Shown here: piece after piece, positions 1 through 8,789 of the stretch
Layout of the letters: every line of letters starts with the position of its first letter
How positions within the stretch are numbered: the first letter of the stretch is position 1
DNA from: an uncultured Polaribacter sp.
Lineage (GTDB): Bacteria; Bacteroidota; Bacteroidia; Flavobacteriales; Flavobacteriaceae
NCBI RefSeq assembly: GCF_947503875.1
Contig: NZ_CANNFH010000007.1
Span: forward strand, 1 to 64,000
Direction: 5' to 3'
Length of the DNA stretch: 64,000 nucleotides
Made by a program: the position numbers and the translations under genes
The notes under the pieces: model-generated
What the model was told of the DNA's origin: nothing
The model's database searches: none
What the model saw: only the letters and a program-made list of their open reading frames with translations

Positions 1-604
1 CGTTTCGTTCGAAATGACAGGTTATATTTTTACTATTTTTTTAAATTCTAAATGTCATTTCAACTTTATGGAGAAATTTAGTGGTTTTAGTTTGTAGATT
101 TCTCAACTTCACTGCGTTTCGTTCGAAATGACAGGTTATATTTTTACTATTTTTTTAAATTCTAAATGTCATTTCAACTTTATGGAGAAATCTAAAGGTT
201 TTAGTTTGTAGATTTCTTAACTTCACTACGTTTCGTTCGAAATGACAGGTTATATTTTTACTATTTTTTTAAATTCTAAATGTCATTTCAACTTTATGGA
301 GAAATCTAAAGGTTTTAGTTCATAGATTTCTCAACTTTACTGCGTTTCGTTCGAAATGACAGGTTATATTTTTACTATTTTTTTAAATTCTAAATGTCAT
401 TTCGACTTTATGGAGAAATCTAAAGGTTTTAGTTTGTAGATTTCTCAACTTCACTGCGTTTCGTTCGAAATGACAGGTTATATTTTTACTATTTTTTTAA
501 ATTCTAAATGTCATTTCGACTTTATGGAGAAATCTAAAGGTTTTAGTTTCTAGATTTCTCAACTTCACTGCGTTTCGTTCGAAATGACAGGTTATATTTT
601 TACA
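1..604. repeat. Tandem array of 114-bp palindromic repeats
   Basis: Five complete units start at 1, 115, 229, 343 and 457, exactly 114 bp apart, and a partial sixth starts at 571. Units differ by only a few substitutions. Each contains an imperfect inverted repeat: TGTCATTTCGA pairs with TCGAAATGACA, and GGAGAAATCTA with TAGATTTCTC, so each unit could fold as a hairpin of about 80 nt. The array lies 3' of the moxR gene and may continue left of the window. The same palindrome occurs singly elsewhere in the window, for example at 44010-44074. It resembles REP/BIME elements; no ORF is present. Function is unknown. Confidence 0.95.
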
Positions 605-611
605 ACTTGTC

Positions 612-656
612 ACTAAACACTAAACACTAAACACCATCAACCATCAACCACAAACC
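612..656. repeat. Heptamer (7-bp period) simple repeat
   Basis: The run reads as 7-mers: ACTAAAC three times, then ACCATCA twice, then ACCACAA. It lies between the 114-bp array and the moxR stop codon. Other 7-bp-period runs occur in his operon spacers (45632-45661, 46241-46300, 47452-47504). No coding content is seen. Confidence 0.8.
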
Positions 657-666
657 AATAAAAATA

Positions 667-1686
667 TTATCTAGGTATTTCTACAGTTTCAATAATTTCA
701 CTAATAATTTGTGTGGTGGTAATTCCTTCCATTTCTCTTTCTGGTGTAACAATTACCCTGTGTTCTAAAACAGGTATTGTTGCACTTTTAATATCTTCTG
801 GTGTTACAAAATCTCTTCCAGCGATAGCTGCAAACGCTTTAGAAGCATTTAAAATTGCAATACTTGCTCTAGGAGAAGCACCTAAATATAAAAACGAATT
901 ACTTCTTGTATTTACTACAATATTGGCAATGTATTTTAAAAGGTTTTCTTCAATAGCAATTTGAGAAACCAAACTTCTAAATTCCATAATTTTAGCTCCA
1001 GAAATTACTTTTTCTATTGCTTGTATTTTATTACCGTCTTTTAATGCTTGTTCTCTTAAAATAATTTCAAATTCTTCTTCAGAATTTGGATAAGACACGT
1101 TTATCTTAAACAAAAAACGATCTAATTGTGCTTCTGGTAAACGATATGTACCTTCTTGTTCTATTGGGTTTTGTGTGGCCAAAACCATAAAAGGCAAGTC
1201 CATTTTGTAGGTTTTACCATCTATAGTTACCTGTTGTTCTTCCATTACTTCAAACAATGCCGCCTGTGTTTTTGCAGGTGCTCTATTAATTTCGTCAATA
1301 AGAATCATATTGGAAAAAATAGGGCCTTCTTTAAATTCAAATTCTGTAGTTTTTTGATTGTAAACAGAAGTTCCTAAAATGTCTGAAGGCATTAAATCTG
1401 GCGTAAATTGTATTCTACTAAAGCCAATTTCTATCGATTTGGCTAACAATTTAGCGGTTATGGTTTTTGCTACACCTGGCACACCTTCAATTAAAACATG
1501 TCCATCAGAAAGTAACGCTACCAACAACAAGTCTAACATATTTTTCTGCCCAACAATTACTTTTTTTAATTGTTGTTTTATGTTGTTTACACTTTCTTGT
1601 AATTCAGACAAATCTATTCTGTTTGTAAATGCTAAATCTGCATTGTTTTCTTCAGGATTTGTGTTTTCTATATCTGGTGTTTCCAT
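667..1686 (-). CDS. MoxR family AAA+ ATPase
   Basis: This is a 339-residue AAA+ ATPase of the MoxR type, thought to act as a chaperone or metal-insertion ATPase for partner proteins encoded nearby. Walker A GVPGVAKT is at residues 68-75 and Walker B MILIDE at 127-132, followed by NRAPAKTQ and the sensor region LATQNPIEQEGTYRLPEAQLD. The C-terminal lid domain is present, so the length is normal. It is the last gene of a minus-strand cluster with DUF4350, DUF4129 and SpoIIM-like genes and starts 2 nt after the DUF4350 stop, suggesting co-transcription. In Bacteroidetes a DUF58 gene usually follows moxR; here the repeat array follows, so any DUF58 gene lies outside the window. Confidence 0.93.
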   Translation of the reverse strand: METPDIENTNPEENNADLAFTNRIDLSELQESVNNIKQQLKKVIVGQKNMLDLLLVALLSDGHVLIEGVPGVAKTITAKLLAKSIEIGFSRIQFTPDLMPSDILGTSVYNQKTTEFEFKEGPIFSNMILIDEINRAPAKTQAALFEVMEEQQVTIDGKTYKMDLPFMVLATQNPIEQEGTYRLPEAQLDRFLFKINVSYPNSEEEFEIILREQALKDGNKIQAIEKVISGAKIMEFRSLVSQIAIEENLLKYIANIVVNTRSNSFLYLGASPRASIAILNASKAFAAIAGRDFVTPEDIKSATIPVLEHRVIVTPEREMEGITTTQIISEIIETVEIPR

Positions 1687-1688
1687 AG

Positions 1689-2894
1689 TTATTTATTCAA
1701 AAATTTTTCTATCATTTTGTGTAAGACAATTAATTCTTCTTCAGAACAAGTTGTCTTTTTATTTAAAGCAATAATAGTATTTATTAAATACTTTGTTTTT
1801 TGCAAATCGTTACCTGATTTTAATGCTAATTTACCAATAAAATCTGTATTCAAATTGTTGGTATTCAACAGAAATTTAGAGCGTACTTTTTGTAAGAAAA
1901 AAGCTATTTTTTTATCTACTAAATTTTTATGATCGCCTTCACTTAAATACAAGTTTGCAATAGTTTGCGTAAAGGCAACAGTTGTGTTTTTTAAAGGTGC
2001 AATAACGGGTATTGCGCGTTGTTTTCTTCTGGCATTAAACAGCATAAATAATAATAAACCTGTAAAAGCAACCCCTAAAAACCAAGTTAGTGTTGGGTGT
2101 TTTAAAAAGAACTTAAAAATTGATGGCGCTTTTGGTTTTGCACCATAAGTGCTATTTTTTATGTGTTTATCCCATAAAATTGTATTTTTAGGTAAGTAAG
2201 AAAATACCTTTTCAATATAATCTTCTTTATCATTTAAAAGATAATAATTGGTGAAAACTACAGGGTTTATGTGTAAGTAGAAAGCCCCTTTACCATGATA
2301 AATTTTTATAAAATTAGGGAGTTGTTCTCCACCAATTTCTGTAGTACCTAAAACAATGGTTTTCTTTTTATTAAATTCTAAAAAATATTGTGTTCTAATA
2401 TTTCTTTCAAAATTGTAAACGGAATCTTTAAAATGATAGTGTTTCAAAGAAAATTTACCAGATAACTTTTTTAAATTGACTCGATTATATGAGAATTTAT
2501 CCAAAGAATTGGTTGTAAATTCTAAGGCGTCTTTAAAATCTGATCTAAAATAGTTTAACGCTATAAAGGCAGTGTTTCCGTTCTTTACAAATTCTAAAAG
2601 TGCTTTGTTGCCCTCTGAATTCTGCTTGAAACCAATGTCTTTAATTAATACATAACTTTTTTTATTGATAGAATCCTCATCATAATTAAACAAGGTATAA
2701 TCGTAAAAATGTTCTTGTAAAACTTCTATTTCTTGATTTTTAAATAGGCTTTCAGCTTCATTAAAAATAATGTAATTCCCAAACGGACTTTTCTCTTTTT
2801 CTCTATAATTCTCTTGCCAATCTGTTTTTTTACAACTGATAAAACCAACTGCAAAACAGAGAAAAAATATTTTATGTAAACTGCTTTTCATCAT
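1689..2894 (-). CDS. DUF4350-type membrane-anchored lipoprotein
   Basis: A protein of 401 residues with a lipoprotein-type signal peptide (FAVGFISC, Cys at about residue 21). A single membrane segment lies near residues 265-287 (around FLGVAFTGLLLFMLF), followed by a soluble tail. The periplasmic part (residues 25-260) fits the DUF4350 family, which accompanies MoxR ATPases in Bacteroidetes. Its biochemical role is unknown. Its ATG overlaps the end of the upstream DUF4129 gene by one base and it is followed 2 nt later by moxR. The family call rests on context plus sequence character; operon membership is clear. Confidence 0.75.
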   Translation of the reverse strand: MMKSSLHKIFFLCFAVGFISCKKTDWQENYREKEKSPFGNYIIFNEAESLFKNQEIEVLQEHFYDYTLFNYDEDSINKKSYVLIKDIGFKQNSEGNKALLEFVKNGNTAFIALNYFRSDFKDALEFTTNSLDKFSYNRVNLKKLSGKFSLKHYHFKDSVYNFERNIRTQYFLEFNKKKTIVLGTTEIGGEQLPNFIKIYHGKGAFYLHINPVVFTNYYLLNDKEDYIEKVFSYLPKNTILWDKHIKNSTYGAKPKAPSIFKFFLKHPTLTWFLGVAFTGLLLFMLFNARRKQRAIPVIAPLKNTTVAFTQTIANLYLSEGDHKNLVDKKIAFFLQKVRSKFLLNTNNLNTDFIGKLALKSGNDLQKTKYLINTIIALNKKTTCSEEELIVLHKMIEKFLNK

Positions 2895-3616
2895 TATTTT
2901 AAATTGGTTTTAAACGATGAAAACTTTGTTTGCACTTTAGCAAACTCTTCTTTACTTATTGGGAATTCGCCATACCAAACATAAGTGTAAACATAGGCTA
3001 AATAAGAAAAATCTTCTCTAATTTTGCCCTTTTCTAGTTCAAATTTATATTCAGTATTGGTTTTATCTTTATGATAATCTATTAATTTATATGTAGATAA
3101 TTCTTTTAAAACAATTAAATATGCATAACGAATGGCTAGTCTATAATTTTCTGCGGCTATTGCTTTTTTAAGTAAACTTTCCAAATCAACATCATGTATA
3201 TCATCTTCTTCATAAATTAGTTTTTCGGCTACTTTCTTTTTTCCTTTGTTAAAATTGAACAAGCCTAGTTCTGCACCCAAAACCAACTTCAGAATTAAAA
3301 AGATAACAAAACCACCTAATAAAAAAGGAAAAATGGTTTGTAAAAAAGAGAAAATTCCTTTTAGGAAACTAAAATCAGTAGGAGAGGAGCTCTTTTTTGG
3401 TTTTTCCTCTTTTTCTTCTTTATAAATAAAATCATCATCTGCATACCTTTCTTTAAAATTTTCATCAAATTTTCTAAGTAAAGTATAGTCTAAAGATTTA
3501 ACGTAGTTTGTAGTATCTTTTATAGCGGGAACTGAATCTAAAACTTCAATTTCATATTGCGCATAAGAAAGCAAGCTAAACTGCACGAAAATAAAAAAGA
3601 AAAGTATTTTTTTCAT
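2894..3616 (-). CDS. DUF4129 domain membrane protein
   Basis: A 240-residue protein with a signal peptide ending near SLLSYAQ (residue 19), a short extracytoplasmic segment, a membrane helix at about 90-110 (FLQTIFPFLLGGFVIFLIL) and a cytoplasmic C-terminal region. That region contains AIAAENYRLAIRYAYLIVLK and WYGEFPISKEEF, typical of DUF4129, a domain often fused or linked to transglutaminase and MoxR systems. It is coupled to both neighbours by one-base overlaps at 3616 and 2894. Molecular function is not known. Confidence 0.8.
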   Translation of the reverse strand: MKKILFFFIFVQFSLLSYAQYEIEVLDSVPAIKDTTNYVKSLDYTLLRKFDENFKERYADDDFIYKEEKEEKPKKSSSPTDFSFLKGIFSFLQTIFPFLLGGFVIFLILKLVLGAELGLFNFNKGKKKVAEKLIYEEDDIHDVDLESLLKKAIAAENYRLAIRYAYLIVLKELSTYKLIDYHKDKTNTEYKFELEKGKIREDFSYLAYVYTYVWYGEFPISKEEFAKVQTKFSSFKTNLK

Positions 3617-4581
3617 TAACGTAATTGGTGTTTTCTTGCCACTTTAAAAGGCAAAATTAAGTAGTAATAACTAATAGTAGCCAAACTAAAAAGTATGATT
3701 GCAAAACACAAAATTGTGGGCATAATATTAGAATAACGCGTTACGTAACCTTCTAAAAACGCGGCCATAATTGTAAAGGGAATGGTGCTTATAAAAATAT
3801 AAAAAGCGTCTCGCATACCATTTTTAAAAGATTCGAAACGTTTTAAAGTACCTGGAAATAAAATACTTGCTCCAATAATATAGCCTGTTGCTGCTTCTAT
3901 AATAATCCCAAAAATTTCGTAAGTACCATGAATCCAAATCCCTTTAATACTATCAAATAAACTATTTTGTTGGTAAAAGAAAGCCTGAAAAACAGCTACC
4001 ATAATTCCGTTTACAACCACATAATAACCAGTGCCTAAACCTAAAAATAAGCCAGATAAAAACATATTTAAGCCAACTCTTTGGTTGTTGTTGTAAATGC
4101 CAATAAAAGTACCCCAATTGCTACCACCTTTGTAAATGGCCATAGCATCTCCACTTGCTATATTTTCTAAAGTTTGATCTACATACTCGTTTCCTAATAT
4201 TTGTCTGGCAAAGGTTTCATCGTTAAAAGTAGACAATAAACCAATAAAAAAACAGATGAAAAAGAAAGCAAAAGATAAATAAATGTATTTTCTGTATTGA
4301 TAGGCGAGTAGTGGCACTTTATCAAAAAAGAAATAAAGAAACACATTCTGATCTCTTCTTTTGGTGTGATAAACCTTATCAAAACTATGTTTTGCCAATT
4401 TATTTAAATAGGTAGTAACCTTACTTTTAGGGTAATAGGTTTGGGCATATACCAAATCATTCATGATTTTTATATGCAGGTTGGCAATGTTATCTGGACT
4501 TTTTTTCGATTTATTTGCAATAACTTGTTCGAATTCGAGCCATTTTTCTTTATTTTGCTTTATAAAAGCGACCTCTCTCAT
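3616..4581 (-). CDS. SpoIIM-like (stage II sporulation protein M family) membrane protein
   Basis: A 321-residue polytopic protein. A soluble N-terminal stretch (1-100) is followed by about six hydrophobic segments beginning near YIYLSFAFFFICFFIGLL. The motif region NNQRVGLNMFLSGLFLGLG and the later HGTYEIFGIIIEAATGY are typical of the SpoIIM/DUF95 family, which occurs in non-sporulating Bacteroidetes next to RDD and MoxR genes. Its function there is unknown. It is the first gene of the minus-strand cluster and is divergent from the RDD gene, with only 22 bp between start codons, so each promoter must lie partly inside the opposite gene. Confidence 0.85.
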   Translation of the reverse strand: MREVAFIKQNKEKWLEFEQVIANKSKKSPDNIANLHIKIMNDLVYAQTYYPKSKVTTYLNKLAKHSFDKVYHTKRRDQNVFLYFFFDKVPLLAYQYRKYIYLSFAFFFICFFIGLLSTFNDETFARQILGNEYVDQTLENIASGDAMAIYKGGSNWGTFIGIYNNNQRVGLNMFLSGLFLGLGTGYYVVVNGIMVAVFQAFFYQQNSLFDSIKGIWIHGTYEIFGIIIEAATGYIIGASILFPGTLKRFESFKNGMRDAFYIFISTIPFTIMAAFLEGYVTRYSNIMPTILCFAIILFSLATISYYYLILPFKVARKHQLR

Positions 4582-4603
4582 TAATAGCGAATTTAATCAT
4601 TGC

Positions 4604-5416
4604 ATGAAAACACTCCAAATAAAAGCTGCACAAAATGTAAATATAAATTTTACGGTTGCTAATGCTGGTCAGCGCTTATTAGCTTTTGCCTTAGACAATG
4701 TAATTAAGTTTGCTTACGTGTTTTTTATTTACTATGTGTTTGATTTTCAAGCTGTAGAAAAATTGTATTCTGGTGACAATTGGACCATACAAGCCGTAGG
4801 TATACTAGTTTTAATACCCGTTACATTTTATACCTTGTATTCAGAAATTTTGTTAAATGGGCAAACTCTAGGTAAAAAGTTGGTACATCTTAAGGTAATA
4901 AATGAAGAGGGTTTTAAACCAAGTACCACAGATTTTTTAATTAGATGGTTTTTAAGAATTGTAGATTTTAATTTATTTATTCTTTTAGCAGTTTATGTGT
5001 ACGCGGAAAATAGAACCAAATCAGAAATTTTAATTGGAATACTTTTTATTTTTGGCAAAGTAGTGGGTTTATTATTGATAGCCTTTACTAAAAAAAATCA
5101 GCGTTTTGGAGATATTATTGCAAATACTATTGTAATTGATGTGAAAGATGCCGCTAAATTCTCTGATACAATTCTAGAAGATTTGGTGGAAACCTACAGA
5201 CCAACGTATCCTAATGTGATTAAATTATCTGACAATGATGTGCGAATTATTAAAGAAACTTTTATAACGGCTAGAAAGTTTAACGATTATAAAACTCAAA
5301 TTAAATTGCGTTCTAAAATTATAGAAGTTACAGGCATTGTTAGCAAGCATAAAACGGATGCAGAATTTATTGACGCAATTTTAAAAGATTACAATTTTTA
5401 TACAGAGAAGATGTAG
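4604..5416 (+). CDS. RDD family membrane protein
   Basis: The ATG at 4604 gives a 270-residue protein. The frame is open upstream to 4463, but that would overlap the spoIIM-like gene by more than 100 bp and would add a non-homologous stretch. The signature appears as GQRLLAFALDNVIKFAYVFF near the N-terminus and a later LIRWFLRIVD and RFGDIIANTIVI, which match RDD proteins (conserved Arg-Asp-Asp positions; the first Arg and Asp are visible as QRLLAFALD). About four membrane helices lie in residues 25-160, followed by a charged cytoplasmic tail of about 100 residues. RDD proteins are poorly characterised and some act in ion transport. Divergent partner of the SpoIIM/DUF4129/DUF4350/MoxR cluster. 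Confidence 0.87.
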   Translation: MKTLQIKAAQNVNINFTVANAGQRLLAFALDNVIKFAYVFFIYYVFDFQAVEKLYSGDNWTIQAVGILVLIPVTFYTLYSEILLNGQTLGKKLVHLKVINEEGFKPSTTDFLIRWFLRIVDFNLFILLAVYVYAENRTKSEILIGILFIFGKVVGLLLIAFTKKNQRFGDIIANTIVIDVKDAAKFSDTILEDLVETYRPTYPNVIKLSDNDVRIIKETFITARKFNDYKTQIKLRSKIIEVTGIVSKHKTDAEFIDAILKDYNFYTEKM

Positions 5417-5916
5417 AAGTTCGTTATTGAGTTTTGGTGTTAAACATTCTATTTAACATAATATAAATTATAGTACATTTTATAACAATTAGCGAAATAG
5501 CGCTTTTGGGCGATATTTAACATAATTGCAGATATAATGTCTTTAGACTTATATCGATAGTAATTATGTTAAGCTAATTGTGGATTATAAACTAAATAAA
5601 TTATTTGCGAATCATAATTTTATAATATGTTAGTGTTCGACAGGAATTCTATTTACAGAAAATCTTATGGCTTTTTATGATTAAAAATTATCAATTCTGC
5701 CTTTGGCTAAATTTAATTTACGATACAATTGTATTGGTTTTTATAAATACGCGATTCTCAGACGGTTTATAAAAATGAACTAAAATTAGCTTTATAGATG
5801 CTATTTAACATAATTATAGAGATTCTATGAATAAGCTATTATCAACAATAATTATATTAAGTAAATTGTGATTTCTTTAAACTACAAATTTTTTAAACTG
5901 ACTGTTCTCAAAAATA
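5417..5916. repeat. 500-bp gene-free region with two diverged palindromic elements
   Basis: No gene is visible. Copy 1 (about 5486-5590) has nested inverted repeats: CAATTAGC (5486-5493) pairs with GCTAATTG (5573-5580), TTAACATAATT (5517-5527) with AATTATGTTAA (5562-5572), and GATATAA (5531-5537) with TTATATC (5549-5555), with GTC/GAC closing a TTTA loop. A second, degraded copy lies at about 5785-5885, and a fragment CTATTTAACATAATATAA near 5450-5467. The arrangement resembles a small non-autonomous mobile palindrome or REP family. It lies between convergent RDD and hsdR genes. Confidence 0.7.
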
Positions 5917-8787
5917 TTAACCTGTCATTCCTGTAATAAAAATATCGATATACTTTTTCATTTTTTGAATAATTCGATCGCCAATTTCACGCGCTTTTAA
6001 AATACTTGGTCTATTGTCTAAACATTTAAAAATATCTTGTCTAATAGGCTCTTGACCATTATAGGTATAACTTTGTATTAAAGCGTTAAACTGTTGTTGG
6101 TCTAAATTTTCTTCTTTACAAATTTTAGACAAGGCTAAGAATTTTTCTTCTTTCCAAAATTGTTCAAATTCATCTGTAATGGCATCTGCATCTGTGATAT
6201 TTGGTAAGTTTTCTTCAATAAATTTTTCTATCAATTCTCTTTTGCTTCTTAACTTCACATCGCCACCTAATAAATCTATAATGGCTTTTTTCTGTTGTTG
6301 AGCTTCTGTTTTTGTGGCAGATGTTAATTTTGCTAGCAATTGCAGTATATAAATTACGTTTATTTGGTCTCTATGTATCAATTCCAACTCAAAATCTACA
6401 TCATTTAAAATTGATGTTTTTTGTGTGGTGTTTTCTTGTTTTACACGATCGTGTAATTCCCAATATTCACTTTGGTACTTATAGAACGTTTGTTCATCTA
6501 TCCCTAAATCTTCCCAATCAAAATCTACATAAGATTCTAGAGCATTTTTTGCTCTTAAAAGACGTCTAAACGCTTGCACAAATTGGAATTGTTGCTCCTC
6601 TCCTACCAAATTATTTATACTTTGGTGTGTGGGTGTAATTTTAAATAAAGCTTCTAAAGATTCATCAAACTTTTTAGCTACGTTTTCGTAATCTGGCGTT
6701 AAAATAGTTTCTTTTGCATCTTTGTTAGAAAATAAAGTAATGGCTTCATCTGTAGCTTTTTTTAAGTTTCTAAAACACAAAATATTTCCTTGCGATTTCT
6801 TTTCGCCTAAAATTCTATTGGTTCTTGAAAAAGCTTGAATTAATCCATGATGACGTAAATTTTTATCTACATACAAGGTGTTTACTTTCTTAGCATCAAA
6901 ACCAGTCAACATCATATTTACCACAATAACAAGGTCTAATCTATCTTTAGCATCATTAAAAGATTTCTTTTCTCTGTCTTTTAATCGTTTAGAAATATCT
7001 TTAAAATAATTCTCAAATTGTACACCATCTTTTGTAGAAAAACCTGTGTTGTACATGGCATTATAATCTGCAATATATTCGTCTAATTTTTCTCTAGAAT
7101 GGCTAGCATAACTTAAATCAGGTTCTGCAGCTGCTTGTGTTGTTGTATCTGGTAAATAATCTTGTGCATCTTCATTGGCTTCATTTGCACCGTAAGAAAA
7201 AATAGTGGCAATTCTTAAATTGTGCTTCCCTTCTATTTTTTTCGCCTTAAAAATATCGTAATATTTAATTAATGTTTTAATATCTGATACTGCAAACAAC
7301 GCAGAAAAGTTTTTATAATCTGTTTTTGTATCGTGATATTTTATAATATAATCTGCAATTTTTTCAAGACGTTTTTCATCTTTAAAAACCTCGCTTTTGT
7401 CTATATCTTCTACATCAATATCTAATAAGGTATTGTTCTTTTTCTTATATCTCCCAATATATTCAATCCCAAATTTTAGTACATTATCGTCTGCAATGGC
7501 ATCTGTAATTACATATTTGTGCAAACAGTTCCCAAATAAATCTTTGGTGGTTCTTTTACCTAAAGTATTTTTAGAAGCATTGTCTGCAAAAATTGGCGTT
7601 CCTGTAAAACCAAATAATTGTGCATTGGTAAAATAATTGGTTATTAATTTATGGGTTTCTCCAAACTGACTTCTATGGCATTCATCAAAAATTAAAACTA
7701 TTTTTTGAGATTTTAAATGCGTTAACTTCTTTTTATACTGCTCTTTAGAAATGGCATTGTTTAGTTTTTGTATGGTGCTTAACACCAATTTAGAATCGTC
7801 TGCCAATTGTTTTACCAAACTACTAGTATTGTTGGTAACGTCTACAGAATCTTTCTTAAAACTGTTGAACTCCTTCATGGTTTGGTAGTCTAAATCTTTT
7901 CTGTCTACCACAAACAACACTTTGTCTACAGTTGGCAAATTCATAATAATTTGACTTGCCTTAAAAGAAGTTAAGGTTTTACCAGAACCTGTGGTGTGCC
8001 ATATATAGGCGTTTTCTTGGGTGTTTTGTACTTGTGCAACTAAATTTTCTACGGCATAAAATTGATAGGGTCTTAATACCATTAAAATTTTATGTGTTTC
8101 ATTACTCACAATATATTTCGCAAGCATTTTACCCAAATGATTTGGTGCTAAAAATGCATCTGCAAAAGGTGTTAATTCTTTAATATTTTTATTGTGTGCA
8201 TCTGCCCAATAAAAGGTTTGTTTAACAGACTGTAAAGCATTATTGGCTAAGTATTTTGTAATTACGCCATTACTAATTACAAACAATTGTACATATTGAA
8301 ACAAACCATAATTAGACCAAAATGAATGACGTTGATAACGATTAATTTGATTAAACGCTTCTTTAATTTCTAAACCTGGCCTTTTTAATTCTATTTGTAC
8401 CAAAGGCAAACCATTTACCAATAAAGTAACATCATATCTGTTTTTGTAGGTACCTTTTTGCGTAATTTGGTTGGTTACTTGGTATAAATTTTTGCTATTA
8501 TCTTCGCTATTAAAAAAACGAATGTAGGTAGCTTCTCCTCGATCATTTTCAAACTGAAAACGACCTCTTAACGTTTTCGATTTTTCAAAGACATTACCTT
8601 TTTCTAAGTGATTCAGTATTTTACCAAACTCTTTGTTAGAAAACACACAATTGTTAAAACGCTCTAATTGCGTTTTTAGATTAGCAACCAAAGCTTCTCC
8701 GTCTAAAACAGTAACTTTAGTGTAGCCTAAACTTGCTAATTGTTTAATTAGGTTGTTTTCTAGGGTAAGTTCAGATGTTTTTGTCAT
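5917..8787 (-). CDS. hsdR: Type I restriction endonuclease, HsdR (R) subunit
   Basis: The 956-residue motor and nuclease subunit of a type I restriction system. It combines DNA translocation with cleavage once bound to the HsdM/HsdS complex. The nuclease motif is around GLPLVQIELKRPG (about residues 125-137, with the E-x-K of the PD-(D/E)xK core). Helicase Walker A HTTGSGKT is at about 264-271, motif II is DECH at about 366, and later helicase motifs include FGFTGTP, TGFDAK and QAFSRTNR. The length is slightly short of 1000 but all domains are visible. It is the last gene of the hsdM-hsdS operon, starting 2 nt downstream of the 394-residue accessory gene. The last codons (TGMTG then stop) coincide with the GGAATGACAGGTTA end of a palindromic repeat, so the C-terminus appears to have been rewritten by a repeat. 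Confidence 0.96.
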   Translation of the reverse strand: MTKTSELTLENNLIKQLASLGYTKVTVLDGEALVANLKTQLERFNNCVFSNKEFGKILNHLEKGNVFEKSKTLRGRFQFENDRGEATYIRFFNSEDNSKNLYQVTNQITQKGTYKNRYDVTLLVNGLPLVQIELKRPGLEIKEAFNQINRYQRHSFWSNYGLFQYVQLFVISNGVITKYLANNALQSVKQTFYWADAHNKNIKELTPFADAFLAPNHLGKMLAKYIVSNETHKILMVLRPYQFYAVENLVAQVQNTQENAYIWHTTGSGKTLTSFKASQIIMNLPTVDKVLFVVDRKDLDYQTMKEFNSFKKDSVDVTNNTSSLVKQLADDSKLVLSTIQKLNNAISKEQYKKKLTHLKSQKIVLIFDECHRSQFGETHKLITNYFTNAQLFGFTGTPIFADNASKNTLGKRTTKDLFGNCLHKYVITDAIADDNVLKFGIEYIGRYKKKNNTLLDIDVEDIDKSEVFKDEKRLEKIADYIIKYHDTKTDYKNFSALFAVSDIKTLIKYYDIFKAKKIEGKHNLRIATIFSYGANEANEDAQDYLPDTTTQAAAEPDLSYASHSREKLDEYIADYNAMYNTGFSTKDGVQFENYFKDISKRLKDREKKSFNDAKDRLDLVIVVNMMLTGFDAKKVNTLYVDKNLRHHGLIQAFSRTNRILGEKKSQGNILCFRNLKKATDEAITLFSNKDAKETILTPDYENVAKKFDESLEALFKITPTHQSINNLVGEEQQFQFVQAFRRLLRAKNALESYVDFDWEDLGIDEQTFYKYQSEYWELHDRVKQENTTQKTSILNDVDFELELIHRDQINVIYILQLLAKLTSATKTEAQQQKKAIIDLLGGDVKLRSKRELIEKFIEENLPNITDADAITDEFEQFWKEEKFLALSKICKEENLDQQQFNALIQSYTYNGQEPIRQDIFKCLDNRPSILKAREIGDRIIQKMKKYIDIFITGMTG

Positions 8788-8789
8788 AG

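Noticed and set aside
1..604. Array as an origin or phage attachment site
   Set aside because: No dnaA boxes, DnaA/ParB genes or integrase are nearby; single copies of the same hairpin occur elsewhere between ordinary genes.
4463..4603. Upstream start for the RDD protein
   Set aside because: It would overlap the SpoIIM-like gene by over 100 bp and add residues that do not fit the RDD family; ATG at 4604 is better.
5480..5590. Nested inverted repeats considered as an integron attC site
   Set aside because: The R-box core GTTRRRY/RYYYAAC is not present at the ends, and there is no integrase or cassette array.
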